Source: Streptomyces californicus (GTDB lineage: Bacteria > Actinomycetota > Actinomycetes > Streptomycetales > Streptomycetaceae). Taken from it: 64,000 nucleotides of DNA. The stretch is taken from the NCBI RefSeq assembly GCF_000717645.1, contig NZ_JNZZ01000002.1, positions 62,001-126,000 on the forward strand, read 5' to 3'. The notes under the pieces were generated by a model. The model was not told the DNA's origin and searched no databases. It saw only the letters and a program-made list of their open reading frames with translations. Shown here piece by piece: positions 1 to 9,452 of this stretch; within the stretch, counting starts at the first letter, position 1; every line of letters begins with the position of its first letter. Made by a program: the position numbers and the translations under genes.

Positions 1-5
1 TCTTC

Positions 6-41
6 CGCACCGGAGGCCGGTCTTCACGGGCCTCCGGTGCG
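6..41. terminator. Rho-independent-type hairpin of an upstream gene
   Basis: Perfect inverted repeat: 13-bp arms at 6-18 and 29-41 with a 10-nt loop. The arm core GGCCTCCGG occurs a third time at 52-60. It lies before the first gene, so it most likely ends a transcript entering from the left. There is no U-tract, as is usual in Streptomyces. Confidence 0.6.
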
Positions 42-260
42 TGCCCGCCCCGGCCTCCGGTCAACGAGGCCGCGCCTTTCGGTGCGGGGCCGGCCTCACC
101 GGAACGGGTGGTCTTCCACAGCGGCCGGTTGTGCGCGGTAGTGGCTCCCACCATGGCTTAAGCCCTTTGTGCGCTCCGCGTACGCCCCTCGTCACGTTTG
201 CCCCGCCTTGCCGCGCGGTGCGACAAATGGGCGGCGCAGGTGCGACGAGGGGAGCGGTAC

Positions 261-2795
261 GTGGTGGGCGGGATCACGCTGGTGAAGGACGAGCCCGACG
301 GGCCTGGCCGGGAGGGACCGGACGAGACGGGGCCGGGCGGGTCGGCGGAACCCGGGGGTCCGGCTTCGCACGGTTCGGCTGCGGGCGCCCCCGTCCCGGA
401 CGGCTCGACCGCCACGGTCGAATCCCTCGCCGTACCGCCCCCGCCGCTCCCGGGAGCCGGACCCGGGCCGGACGCGGCGGAGATCAGCCCCCGCAAAATC
501 CGCATGGTCTTCCTCGGGCTGATGCTCACCCTGCTGCTCGCGGCGCTCGACCAGATGATCGTCGCCACCGCCCTGCCGAAGATCGTCGGTGAGCTGCACG
601 GCCTGGAGAAGATGTCCTGGGCGGTCACCGCCTACCTGCTCGCCTCGACGATCGTCCTGCCGCTCTACGGCAAGCTCGGCGATCTCTTCGGCCGCAAGGG
701 CGTCTTCCAGTTCGCCATCATCGTTTTCATCATCGGCTCCGCCCTCGCGGGCTGGTCGCGCACCATGGACGAACTGATCGCCTTCCGCGCCCTCCAGGGC
801 ATCGGCGGCGGCGGTCTGATGATCGGTGTGCAGGCGATCATCGCGGACATCGTCCCGGCCCGGGAGCGCGGCCGGTACATGGGCCTCATCGGCGCGGTCT
901 TCGGCCTCGCCTCGGTCGCAGGACCGCTGCTCGGCGGCTTCTTCACCGACCACGCCTCCTGGCGCTGGTGCTTCTACATCAACGTCCCCTTCGGCCTGGT
1001 CACCCTGGCCGTCATCGCGGTCGTCCTCAAGCTGCCCCGGCCCGCCGCCCGGCCCCGCCTCGACGTCCTGGGCGCCGCCCTGCTCGCCGTCGCCTCCACC
1101 TGTCTGGTGCTGGTGACCAGTTGGGGCGGCACCGAGTACGACTGGACCTCGGGCACCATCCTGGGCCTCTCGGCGGGCGCGGTCGCCTCCACCGTGCTGT
1201 TCGTCGCCGCCGAGCGACGGGCCGCAGAACCGATCATTCCGCTCAGGCTCTTCCGTGACTCCGTCTTCAACGTCACCGGCCTGGTCGGCGCGGTCCTCGG
1301 CGTCGCGCTCTTCGGCGCGGCCAGCTATCTGCCCACCTATCTCCAGATGGTCGACGGGGTCAGCGCCACCGAGTCCGGGCTGCTGATGCTCCCGATGATG
1401 ATGGGCATCGTCGGCGGCTCCATCGTCTCCGGCCAGCTCATCACCCGTACCGGCCGCTACCGGATCTACCCGATCGTCGGCAGCGCCGTCTCCGTCGTCG
1501 GCATGGCCCTGCTCTCGCTGCTGGAGGCGGACACCTCCGTCCTGGCGTACAGCTTCTACCAGGCGGTCCTCGGCATCGGCATCGGGCTGGTGATGTCGGT
1601 ACTGGTGCTCGCCGTGCAGAACTCCGTACGCCCCTCGGACCTCGGCACCGCCACCAGCGCCAACAACTACTTCCGGCAGATCGGCGGCAGCGTCGGCGCG
1701 GCCATCTTCGGAACGCTGTTCGCCGGACGGCTCTCCGACGCGCTCGGTGAGCGGCTGCCCACGGGAGCCGAACTGCCCGACCCGGCGTCGATCACCCCGC
1801 AGATCGTCCACGCGATGGAACCCGCGCTGCGCGACGCCTACATCCAGGCGTACGTGGACGCGATGCCGCGCATCTTCCTCTACCTCGTGCCGGTGCTCGT
1901 GCTCGGCCTCGTCCTCGCCTTCTTCCTCAAGGAGAAACCGCTGGTGTCCCACCACAGCCCCGAAGCCGCCGCCGAGACCACGATGCCGATCCCCGCCGCC
2001 CGCGCCGACTCCGCCCCGCCCGCCTCCGGCTACCTCTCGGGGGTCCCGGTCCACGGCCGGGTCCAGCACCCCGACGGCACGACCGTCCCCCGGGCCGCCC
2101 TCACCCTCATCGACGTCCAGGGGAACCAGATCGGGCGCGGGGCCAGCGGCGACGACGGGCGGTACGCGCTCAGCGTCCCCGGCGCCGGTTCGTACGTCCT
2201 GATCGCCGCCGCGGGCGGACACCAGCCGCAGGCCGTCAGCGTCACCGTGGGAGAACGCCCCGTCGAGCTGGACGTGGTCCTCGGCGGCGCCGGACGTCTC
2301 GCCGGGTCTGTCCTCACCCCCGACGGGGCCCCGGTCCACGACGCGGCCGTCACTCTCACCGACGTACGCGGCGACGTCGTCGCCTCCACCCGCACCGGGC
2401 GCGAGGGCGGGTACGTCATCGGCGAGCTGATCGCGGGCGAGTACACCCTCGCCGCCAGCGCCCCCGCCTTCCGCCCCGCCGCCCTTCCGGTCAGCGTGCA
2501 GGCCGCCCGCGAGACCCGGCAGGACATCGAACTGGCGGGCGGGGCCGTCCTGCGCGGCGTGGTCCGGGCCACCGGCGGCCGGCCCGTCGAGGACGCCCGG
2601 GTCACCCTGCTCGACGCGGCGGGCAACGTGGTGGACACCCTCACCACCGGGGCGGACGGCTCGTTCCGCTTCGTCGACCTGTCGTCCGGCGAGTACACGG
2701 TGATCGCCGCCGGATACCCGCCGGTCGCCACCGTCCTCCAGGTCGCCGGCGGCGGCCGCACCGAACGCGACCTCCAGCTCGGACACGAGGACTGA
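261..2795 (+). CDS. DHA2-type MFS exporter with three C-terminal carboxypeptidase-regulatory-like domains
   Basis: 844 aa from a GTG start preceded by GAGGGGAG (246-253); a TTG at 198 is a longer, less likely start. After about 75 acidic, proline-rich residues comes a drug:H+ antiporter domain (about residues 80-560) with the family motif LDQMIVATALP and the loop 2-3 motif GKLGDLFGRKG. The many hydrophobic segments fit the 14-TM QacA/EmrB layout, so export of small molecules is expected. The tail (about 594-844) holds three repeats of about 83 residues, each with a core such as VHGRVQHPDG or VLRGVVRATGGRPV followed by a YTLAA/YTVIAAG-like strand. This is the pattern of carboxypeptidase-regulatory-like/CNA-B beta-sandwiches. 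In a 14-TM DHA2 protein the C-terminus should be cytoplasmic, which makes these domains odd. Substrate unknown. Confidence 0.9.
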   Translation: MVGGITLVKDEPDGPGREGPDETGPGGSAEPGGPASHGSAAGAPVPDGSTATVESLAVPPPPLPGAGPGPDAAEISPRKIRMVFLGLMLTLLLAALDQMIVATALPKIVGELHGLEKMSWAVTAYLLASTIVLPLYGKLGDLFGRKGVFQFAIIVFIIGSALAGWSRTMDELIAFRALQGIGGGGLMIGVQAIIADIVPARERGRYMGLIGAVFGLASVAGPLLGGFFTDHASWRWCFYINVPFGLVTLAVIAVVLKLPRPAARPRLDVLGAALLAVASTCLVLVTSWGGTEYDWTSGTILGLSAGAVASTVLFVAAERRAAEPIIPLRLFRDSVFNVTGLVGAVLGVALFGAASYLPTYLQMVDGVSATESGLLMLPMMMGIVGGSIVSGQLITRTGRYRIYPIVGSAVSVVGMALLSLLEADTSVLAYSFYQAVLGIGIGLVMSVLVLAVQNSVRPSDLGTATSANNYFRQIGGSVGAAIFGTLFAGRLSDALGERLPTGAELPDPASITPQIVHAMEPALRDAYIQAYVDAMPRIFLYLVPVLVLGLVLAFFLKEKPLVSHHSPEAAAETTMPIPAARADSAPPASGYLSGVPVHGRVQHPDGTTVPRAALTLIDVQGNQIGRGASGDDGRYALSVPGAGSYVLIAAAGGHQPQAVSVTVGERPVELDVVLGGAGRLAGSVLTPDGAPVHDAAVTLTDVRGDVVASTRTGREGGYVIGELIAGEYTLAASAPAFRPAALPVSVQAARETRQDIELAGGAVLRGVVRATGGRPVEDARVTLLDAAGNVVDTLTTGADGSFRFVDLSSGEYTVIAAGYPPVATVLQVAGGGRTERDLQLGHED

Positions 2796-2870
2796 GGCGA
2801 CGGGAGAGGCCCGAGCCCGCCCGAGGGGGCCCGGACACAGGGCGCGGGCAGGGACCGTACGGGGCGCGCC

Positions 2871-2980
2871 CTCGGGCTCACCCGCCCCCGGGCTCACCCG
2901 GCCCATGCTCACCCGCCCTCGGGCTCACCCGGCCCATGCTCACCCGGCCCATGCTCACCCGCCCTCGGGCTCACCCCGCC
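2871..2980. repeat. Short tandem repeats between convergent genes
   Basis: A run of near-identical units of about 13-17 bp built on GCTCACCCGGCCCAT and GCTCACCCGCCCTCGG, about eight copies in alternating order, between the MFS gene and the 3' end of the LysR gene. The last units overlap the end of the LysR frame. It is probably slippage-prone intergenic DNA; a protein role is not indicated. Confidence 0.7.
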
Positions 2981-3864
2981 CCCGGGTCCTCCCGCAGCAG
3001 CCGCATCAGCGCCCGCGCGCCCGGGCCCGCGCTCCGGGCCGCCGGAAGCACCGCCACGCTCTCGTACACCGGCCGGACCGCGCCCGTCAGCTCCACCGTG
3101 ACCAGCAGCTCCGCCTCCGGCTTGCGGGAGAAGTGGTGCGGCACCACCGCGATCCCCAGCCCCTCCCGCACCAGCTCCAGCAGGCTGTGCACGTCGTTGA
3201 CCTCAAGGCCCACCGTCCGCCGCACCCCCGCCGCCGCGAACGCCTGGTCGGCCGCCCGCCGCGGGCCCCAGTCCGGGTGGAAGTCGATGAACGACGCCCC
3301 CGCCAGCTCCTCCCACCCCACGTCGGTCCGCTCCGCGAACGGATGCCCCGCCGCGCACAGCAGCACCAGCCGCTCCCGGGCCAGCGGCACCAGCTCCCCG
3401 CGCCACTCCGCCGGACCGACCGTCGCCGCGAACGCCAGGTCCAGCCGCCCGCCCGCCACCCCGTCCAGCAGGCTGCTGGTGCCCTCCTGCCGCAGCCGCA
3501 GCTCCATCTGCGGATGGTCACGGTGGAACGCCGCCAGCAGCCGCGCCGGGCTCACCCCCGCCACGCACTGCTCGACCCCCACCGTCAGCGTCCCGCGCAG
3601 CAGGCCCCGTACGGCGTCCACCGCGTCCCGCGCCGCCCGCGCGCCCGCCAGCGTGCGCTCCGCCTCCACCAGCAGCGCCCGCCCCGCCTCGGTGAGCCGG
3701 ACCGTGCGCGTGGTCCGGCTGAACAGCGGGGTCCGCAACTCCTGCTCCAGCGCCCGTACGGAGGCGGAGAGCCCGGACTGGGAGACGGCGAGGCGCTCGG
3801 CGGCCCGGGTGAAGTGGCGCTCCTCGGCCACGGCGACGAAGTGCTCCAGCTGACGCAGTTCCAT
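2971..3864 (-). CDS. LysR-family transcriptional regulator
   Basis: 297 aa, starting at the ATG that gives MELRQLEHFVAVAEE, the canonical LysR N-terminus; longer frames upstream lack this match. The winged helix-turn-helix is at about residues 1-60 (HFTRAAERLAVSQSGLSASVRALE), followed by a periplasmic-binding-protein-like effector domain to the C-terminus. It is divergent from the aldo/keto reductase gene with a 137-bp gap. That gap contains an AT-richer stretch (about 3862-3910) where LysR operators usually lie. By the usual LysR arrangement it probably controls itself and the reductase; the effector is unknown. Confidence 0.92.
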   Translation of the reverse strand: MELRQLEHFVAVAEERHFTRAAERLAVSQSGLSASVRALEQELRTPLFSRTTRTVRLTEAGRALLVEAERTLAGARAARDAVDAVRGLLRGTLTVGVEQCVAGVSPARLLAAFHRDHPQMELRLRQEGTSSLLDGVAGGRLDLAFAATVGPAEWRGELVPLARERLVLLCAAGHPFAERTDVGWEELAGASFIDFHPDWGPRRAADQAFAAAGVRRTVGLEVNDVHSLLELVREGLGIAVVPHHFSRKPEAELLVTVELTGAVRPVYESVAVLPAARSAGPGARALMRLLREDPGAG

Positions 3865-4001
3865 GATTGAGCAATGTAGGCGATGAATCCGAACGCAATC
3901 TCCTGTTGGACTGCTGGATCCATCTGCGGAAGCCTGGAGTCCGCACCCCTGGCCGCGCCGGTCCCGGCGCGGCACCCCCGTACCCCTCCCGCGGAGTCCG
4001 T

Positions 4002-5006
<1,005 letters not shown>

Positions 5007-5019
5007 CACCGACCGCGTG

Positions 5020-5059
5020 CGTACGTGCGTACGCGAGGACACCTGCGTACGCACGTACG
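5020..5059. terminator. Bidirectional terminator, perfect 14-bp inverted repeat
   Basis: Arms 5020-5033 and 5046-5059 are exact reverse complements around a 12-nt loop. It sits between two convergent genes (aldo/keto reductase ending at 5006, permease ending at 5076), so it can end both transcripts. Each arm is built from two CGTACG palindromes. Confidence 0.75.
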
Positions 5060-5075
5060 GGCGTGAACGCGAGGA

Positions 5076-6761
5076 TCAGGAGCGGGAGCCCGGGACGGGC
5101 GGAGCGGCGGGGAGCACGTGGTCGCCCGCCTTGTCCGTGCTCAGGCACAGCGAGCAGACCACGGCGTCGTGGGCCGGGCAGGCGGCCAGGTCCGGGCGCT
5201 CGAAGGTCTGCCGGCAGACGTGGCAGTCGTACGTGACCGCGCTCGGGTTGCCCTCGGCGTCCAGCAGCGGCACCGGGATGCCGTCGTCGCTCCGGCGCAG
5301 GTAGTACCGGCCCCGGGTAGCGATGGCCATGACCGGGGTGAGGACGGCCGCGATCACCACCGCGGCGACGGGGGAGTAGGGCTGGACGGTGTCGCCGAAG
5401 GCGTGGAAGTACATGGCGATGGAGAGCCCGGAGGCCGCGGTGAACGCGGTGACGCCGACCGGGTTGACCGCGTAGAGCATGCCCCGGCGGAACTCCGGTG
5501 CGTGCGGGGACAGTTTCAGCAGGTACTTGTTGACCCCGATGTCGGTGGCGACGGTGACCACCCAGGCGATGGCGCAGTTGGAGTAGAAGCCCAGGATGCC
5601 GTTGAGGAAGCTGAACATGTCGGCCTCCATCAGGATCAGCGCGAAGGCCAGGTTGACCAGGACGAAGACCATGCGGCCGGGGTAGTGCCGGGTCACGCGG
5701 GTGAAGGAGTTCGTCCACGCCAGCGAGCCGGAGTAGGCGTTGGTCACATTGATCTTGATCTGGCTGATGACGACCAGGACCACGGCCAGCGGGACCACCA
5801 GCCACGACGGCATCATCGCGTCGAACGCCCCGCGGAACTGCTGGATCGGCTCGGTCGCCGCCGCCGGTCCCACCTCGGAGAGGACGTAGACGGCGAGGAA
5901 GACCCCGATGGCCTGCTTGATCGCGCCGAGCACCACCCAGCCCGGACCGGCCATGACCATCGCCGTCCACCAACTGCGCCTGTTCGCGCGGGTCTTCGGT
6001 GGCATGAAGCGCAGATAGTCGATCTGTTCCCCGATCTGCGCGATGAGGGAGAGGCAGACGCCGGCCCCGAGCAGGACGGAGGCGGTGTTCAGGCTGCCTT
6101 CGCCGTCGGTGCCCGCGTAGGCGAGGAAGCTGTCGACCGTGCCGGGGTCGGTGGCGACCAGGTAGAGGAGCGGGCCGACCATCAGCAGCAGCCATATCGG
6201 GGTGGTCCACACCTGGAGCTTGCTGAGCGCCTTCATCCCGTAGATGACGAGGGGGATGACCATGAGGGTGGAGACGGCGTAGCCGAGCCACAGCGGGAGC
6301 CCGAAGCCGAGTTCGAGGCCCTGGGCCATGATCGCGCCTTCGAGGGCGAAGAAGATGACGGTGAAGCTGGCGAAGATGACGCCGGTGAGGACCGAGCCGT
6401 AGTAGCCGAAGCCGGAGCCCCGGGTGATCAGGTCGAGGTCGATGTTGTAGCGGGCCGCGTAGTAGGCGAGCGGGAAGCCGGTGACGAAGATGAGGGCGGC
6501 GGCCACCGTGATCGCGACCAGCGCGTTGCCGGTGCCGTGGGCCATGGCGATGCCCGCGCCGATGGAGAAGTCCGCCATGTAGGCGATGCCGCCGAGCGCG
6601 GTGGTGGCCACGACCATCGGGGTCCAGCGGCGGTAGCTGCGGGGTGCGAAGCGGAGCGTGTAGTCCTCCAGCGTCTCCCGCACCGCTTGACCGGTCTGCG
6701 GGGAGGCGGGCGGCGCGGGGTCGGGAGGGGCCGGTTCGGCGAGCTGTATGCGGGTGTCCAT
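5076..6761 (-). CDS. NCS1-family nucleobase/cytosine-type permease with Cys-rich C-terminal tail
   Basis: 561 aa. The core (about 40-500) has about 12 hydrophobic segments and NCS1 signatures: a hydrophilic N-terminus ending in LEDYTLRFAPRSYRRWTP, GNALVAITVAAALI, a region equivalent to PxxYxARYNIDLDLITRGSGFGYYGS, and SQIKINVTNAYSGSLAWTN, the last typical of purine-cytosine permeases. It should import a purine, cytosine or related base by H+ or Na+ symport. The last 60 residues are unusual: Cys residues in YDCHVCRQTF, AACPAHD and VCSLCL form two CxxC pairs plus Cys/His, resembling a small zinc-binding knuckle on the cytoplasmic side. It stands alone, with a terminator at 5020-5059. The substrate cannot be read from sequence. 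Confidence 0.88.
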   Translation of the reverse strand: MDTRIQLAEPAPPDPAPPASPQTGQAVRETLEDYTLRFAPRSYRRWTPMVVATTALGGIAYMADFSIGAGIAMAHGTGNALVAITVAAALIFVTGFPLAYYAARYNIDLDLITRGSGFGYYGSVLTGVIFASFTVIFFALEGAIMAQGLELGFGLPLWLGYAVSTLMVIPLVIYGMKALSKLQVWTTPIWLLLMVGPLLYLVATDPGTVDSFLAYAGTDGEGSLNTASVLLGAGVCLSLIAQIGEQIDYLRFMPPKTRANRRSWWTAMVMAGPGWVVLGAIKQAIGVFLAVYVLSEVGPAAATEPIQQFRGAFDAMMPSWLVVPLAVVLVVISQIKINVTNAYSGSLAWTNSFTRVTRHYPGRMVFVLVNLAFALILMEADMFSFLNGILGFYSNCAIAWVVTVATDIGVNKYLLKLSPHAPEFRRGMLYAVNPVGVTAFTAASGLSIAMYFHAFGDTVQPYSPVAAVVIAAVLTPVMAIATRGRYYLRRSDDGIPVPLLDAEGNPSAVTYDCHVCRQTFERPDLAACPAHDAVVCSLCLSTDKAGDHVLPAAPPVPGSRS

Positions 6762-7399
6762 GGCGGGCGACGGTAGGCAGCCGTCGTTACCCGCGCGTAC
6801 GCCCGGTGTGAAGCGGGCGTTTCGGCGGACTCACCGCCAACCCGCCAACCCGCCAACCCGCCAACCTGCCGATCCGTGGGCCGCTCGGGGTTCCGGACGC
6901 CCCCGCCGACCCGCCGACTCGCCGACTGGAGGGCGGCGAGTCGGTACGTCCCGGAGAGTTCCGGTGCCGCCCGGTCAGAAGGGCTCAGGGGGCGATGCCC
7001 GTACGTCCGGTCGAACGCCGCGCGGGGATCGGCCGGCGACACCCGCCCGGCGGAGAAGCCCCGTGGGCGTCGCGTACACCGTGTTCGCTCCGGTCGGCCC
7101 TGCCGGGAGGCGTGGGACGAGGAGCCGGTGGGCCGAACGCGGGAGGCGGTGGCCTGCGGGACGTGGCCATCGGCATGAGACGCCGCGGCCATCTGCATGA
7201 GACATCGCTGGCCGGGCACACGCGGAACATGCGGATTTCCCCAGCACCGCCGCTTTCCTCCCGGTCAGGCGGAACGAGCCCCCAGTCCTGCCCCGACGGT
7301 CGGCGCAGCGAGGCGAGGTCCGGTCGGGCCGCCCCGCGCCGCCGCCCCGGGGCCCTTCGGCGCCGGTGGGCCCGGACGAGACAGGGGGCGCGTACGCTC
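6762..7399. other. Long intergenic region with short repeats
   Basis: No convincing gene on either strand; open frames here have shifting composition and no family motif. It holds the CCGCCAAC tandem array (6834-6865) and CCGCCGAC/TCGCCGAC repeats around 6900-6930. The promoter of the permease should lie near 6770-6830, but I cannot pick out clear -10/-35 boxes. Confidence 0.5.
6834..6865. repeat. 8-bp tandem repeat CCGCCAAC x4
   Basis: Four perfect copies of CCGCCAAC upstream of the NCS1 permease start, followed at 6866 by a diverged copy. The location, 70-105 bp upstream of the start codon, allows a regulatory role, but nothing demonstrates it. Confidence 0.75.
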
Positions 7400-7780
7400 G
7401 CCGCCCTGGAGTGGACCTCGTGCGCCCTGCCGGACGGCACCGGCGAGCACCAGTTGCTCCTGGTCCACCACCGCAAGGTCGTCGGGGAGATCTCCTACCG
7501 GCTGTGCGCCCACTGCCCGGCCGGTCAGCTGACCACGACACGCATCGGTACCCCGCTGCCGGAGCGGTCCGTGGCCCGCAGGGTCCTGGCGCATCTGCGC
7601 TTCCGCCACCCGGACCGCACCTGGCTGCCGTCGACGACCTCGGCCCGGACGCGCCGGAACCGCCGGGTCCGCGCCGCCGGCCCGGGCATCTGCCCCGGCC
7701 ACGCCGACGCCCGCCACTCCTTCTCCGGGCAGGGCGCGGCGGCCGCGGTGGACGGACGCGTCGCCGCCGCCCACCGCTGA
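7400..7780 (+). pseudogene. Probable remnant of a GNAT-like acetyltransferase gene
   Basis: The frame contains HHRKVVGEISYRLCAHC, then TTRIGTPLPERSVARRVLAHL and RHPDRTWLPSTTSA. The order recalls small Streptomyces GNAT-like proteins (a VGEISYR strand, an R-G-x-G-rich helix start, a terminal TW-TT strand). The central acetyl-CoA-binding R-x-x-G-x-G loop is not intact here. The frame opens at 6995, but the sequence before about 7400 looks non-coding and no start codon with a ribosome site precedes the similar part. It could be a real divergent gene; I favour decay or a frameshift. Confidence 0.35.
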
Positions 7781-7781
7781 A

Positions 7782-7808
7782 CGGCGCCGTCCCCGGCCTA
7801 CGGTGCCG
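7782..7808. terminator. Hairpin between convergent genes
   Basis: Arms 7782-7790 and 7800-7808 pair over 9 bp with one G-U pair and a 9-nt loop, immediately after the stop at 7780 and before the convergent 3' end at 7827. Confidence 0.45.
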
Positions 7809-7826
7809 ACAGGCTCCGCCCGCGGC

Positions 7827-9089
7827 TCAGGGCGCCACCGCCGTCCGCACCAGCTCCCGCACCTGGCGCACGATGTCCGAGCGGTTGCGCTCGAACTCCG
7901 GGTCGGTGACCGTGCCCGTGCGCGGGTCCGTGTTCTCCGCGCCGAACCGCAGGACCGGGGTGTGCAGGTGGCCGCCCGGCAGGTGCCGCAGCCGGAGCCG
8001 GTCGCGGAGCAGGGTGACCCGGTAGGCGATCTCGTTGGACAGGTAGTCGCCGCCGCCCCCGGCCCGCGCCGACGAACCGGGCGTCGGCCCGTCCGGCCTG
8101 GTCACCGGCTCGGTGCCGCCCGCCGGGACCTCGGTGACCTCGGTGTTGTCGTACACCGGGAACGGTCCCGTCTCCGCCTCGGCGAGCCGCCGGTACGGAA
8201 GCGTGGTGGAGGTCCACTGCGGCTGGGTGCCCGGGTCGGTCACCGGGACGGGCCCGGTGCTCGACGCGTTCTCGTTGTCGGGGAAGCCGCCGCGCCAGGC
8301 GCCGTTCGTACGCTCCACGTCGAAACGGCCGACTCGGCCCTGGCTGATGGTCGTGAACAGGTCCAGGTGCGGCAGGTGCCGGGCCACGGCCCGCTCGACC
8401 GCACCTTCGGCGAAGTCCGACCACCGCACCGGGAAGACGACGGTCTCGATGCGGGCCGGCCCGTCCGCCGTGCGGACCAGAGTGCCGTCCAGGGCGAGCG
8501 CGCTCGCGCCCGAGGGATTCCCGATACGGACGTCCCGGTCGAGCGTGAACGGGTCGAAGCCGGTGACGAGGACCCGCTTCACCCGGCGGTCCGGGAACCC
8601 GACGTCCCGCTGGCCGCGCGAGGCGGTCTCCAGGGCCGTGTCCAGGGTCTCGCGCCGCTGGGCATTCAGCGCGAACGAGGGCGTCCACGTGCGCAGTTCC
8701 CTGCTGAGCGCGAGGCGCGCCCAGTACAGCGGGCGGTCGTCGCCCCGGCTCAGGTCGCCCGCGGCGGGGCCGCGCCCCTGAGCGCGGTTCACCGCGCGCC
8801 GCCAGAGCGCCGCACCGTGGCGCGCGACCGCGCGCTCGGCCTGCGCGTAGCTCCGGGAGCGTTCCAGGGCCTGCCGGAAGCGCGGGGCGGCCGCGTCGAA
8901 TCCGCTGCGCCGGAGGATCTCCCGCGGGGCGGCCCGGTCGAGGCGCTGCTCCTCGACGGTCGCCGCGCCGGGGCCGTCGGCGGGGTCCGCCGCAGCGGCG
9001 GTGGCGGGGAGGGCGGAGCCCGCCAGGACGAGCAGGAGCGCCAGGCCGCCGAATCCGAGCCGGGCCGTCGTGGGGAAGTGGGGGGACAC
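7827..9089 (-). CDS. Secreted pyroglutamyl-peptidase (C15)-like protein lacking cysteine
   Basis: 420 aa from GTG at 9089 with AAAGGA upstream. Residues 1-35 form a Sec signal peptide (TARLG, hydrophobic core LALLLVLAGSALPATAAAA). After an alpha-helical stretch, the C15 fold begins at VKRVLVTGFDPF, the usual N-terminal motif, with downstream NPSGASAL and a His in GGHLHTPVL where the catalytic His is expected. The segment equivalent to the catalytic SxxAGTYVCN reads LSNEIAYRVTL, so Cys is replaced by Thr, and I find no Cys anywhere in the protein. It is therefore probably not an active cysteine peptidase. It may bind peptide N-termini or use another chemistry. It faces the peptidase operon that begins at 9453. 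Confidence 0.8.
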   Translation of the reverse strand: MSPHFPTTARLGFGGLALLLVLAGSALPATAAAADPADGPGAATVEEQRLDRAAPREILRRSGFDAAAPRFRQALERSRSYAQAERAVARHGAALWRRAVNRAQGRGPAAGDLSRGDDRPLYWARLALSRELRTWTPSFALNAQRRETLDTALETASRGQRDVGFPDRRVKRVLVTGFDPFTLDRDVRIGNPSGASALALDGTLVRTADGPARIETVVFPVRWSDFAEGAVERAVARHLPHLDLFTTISQGRVGRFDVERTNGAWRGGFPDNENASSTGPVPVTDPGTQPQWTSTTLPYRRLAEAETGPFPVYDNTEVTEVPAGGTEPVTRPDGPTPGSSARAGGGGDYLSNEIAYRVTLLRDRLRLRHLPGGHLHTPVLRFGAENTDPRTGTVTDPEFERNRSDIVRQVRELVRTAVAP

Positions 9090-9452
9090 GCGGGTCCTTT
9101 CGTTCGACCGGTGGTGGTCCGCAGTATCGCGGCACGCCCCGACGCGAAGCCATAGGGCATCCATCGGGAGGCCCGCGCCGGGGGCTCGCGGGGGAACGGT
9201 GATGCCCACCGGGAACCCGGGCCCCGCCGGAGAGCCGGGCCCCGCCGGAGAGCCGGGGCCTGGTGGCGCGAGCCGTGCCCCTCCGGAAACCCGTGCGTCC
9301 CCCGGAAACCCGAGCCCCGCCGAAATCCCACCCACCTCTGCACCCCACTATCTCTGCACCCCACCCACCTCTGCCGCTCCCTCCCCGCTCGACGCCCCGC
9401 CGCACCGCCCCTCCCTGGCCCGCGCCGCTCACGGGGCGTACGGTGTGGCGGC
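9090..9452. other. Divergent intergenic region
   Basis: 363 bp between the secreted C15-like gene and the peptidase operon, so it must hold both promoters. It contains an 18-bp direct repeat (9219-9254). A collagen-like reading of that stretch (GPAGEPG) is possible but not supported as a gene. No clear -10/-35 pair seen. Confidence 0.5.
9219..9260. repeat. 18-bp direct repeat, 2.3 copies
   Basis: Units 9219-9236 and 9237-9254 are identical (GGGCCCCGCCGGAGAGCC), followed by a partial third copy. It lies in the divergent region upstream of the peptidase operon. Confidence 0.75.

Noticed and set aside
192..2912. Very long minus-strand open frame opposite the MFS gene
   Set aside because: It is a shadow created by high GC; the translation is Gly/Asp/Val-rich without any motif, while the plus strand encodes a clear transporter.
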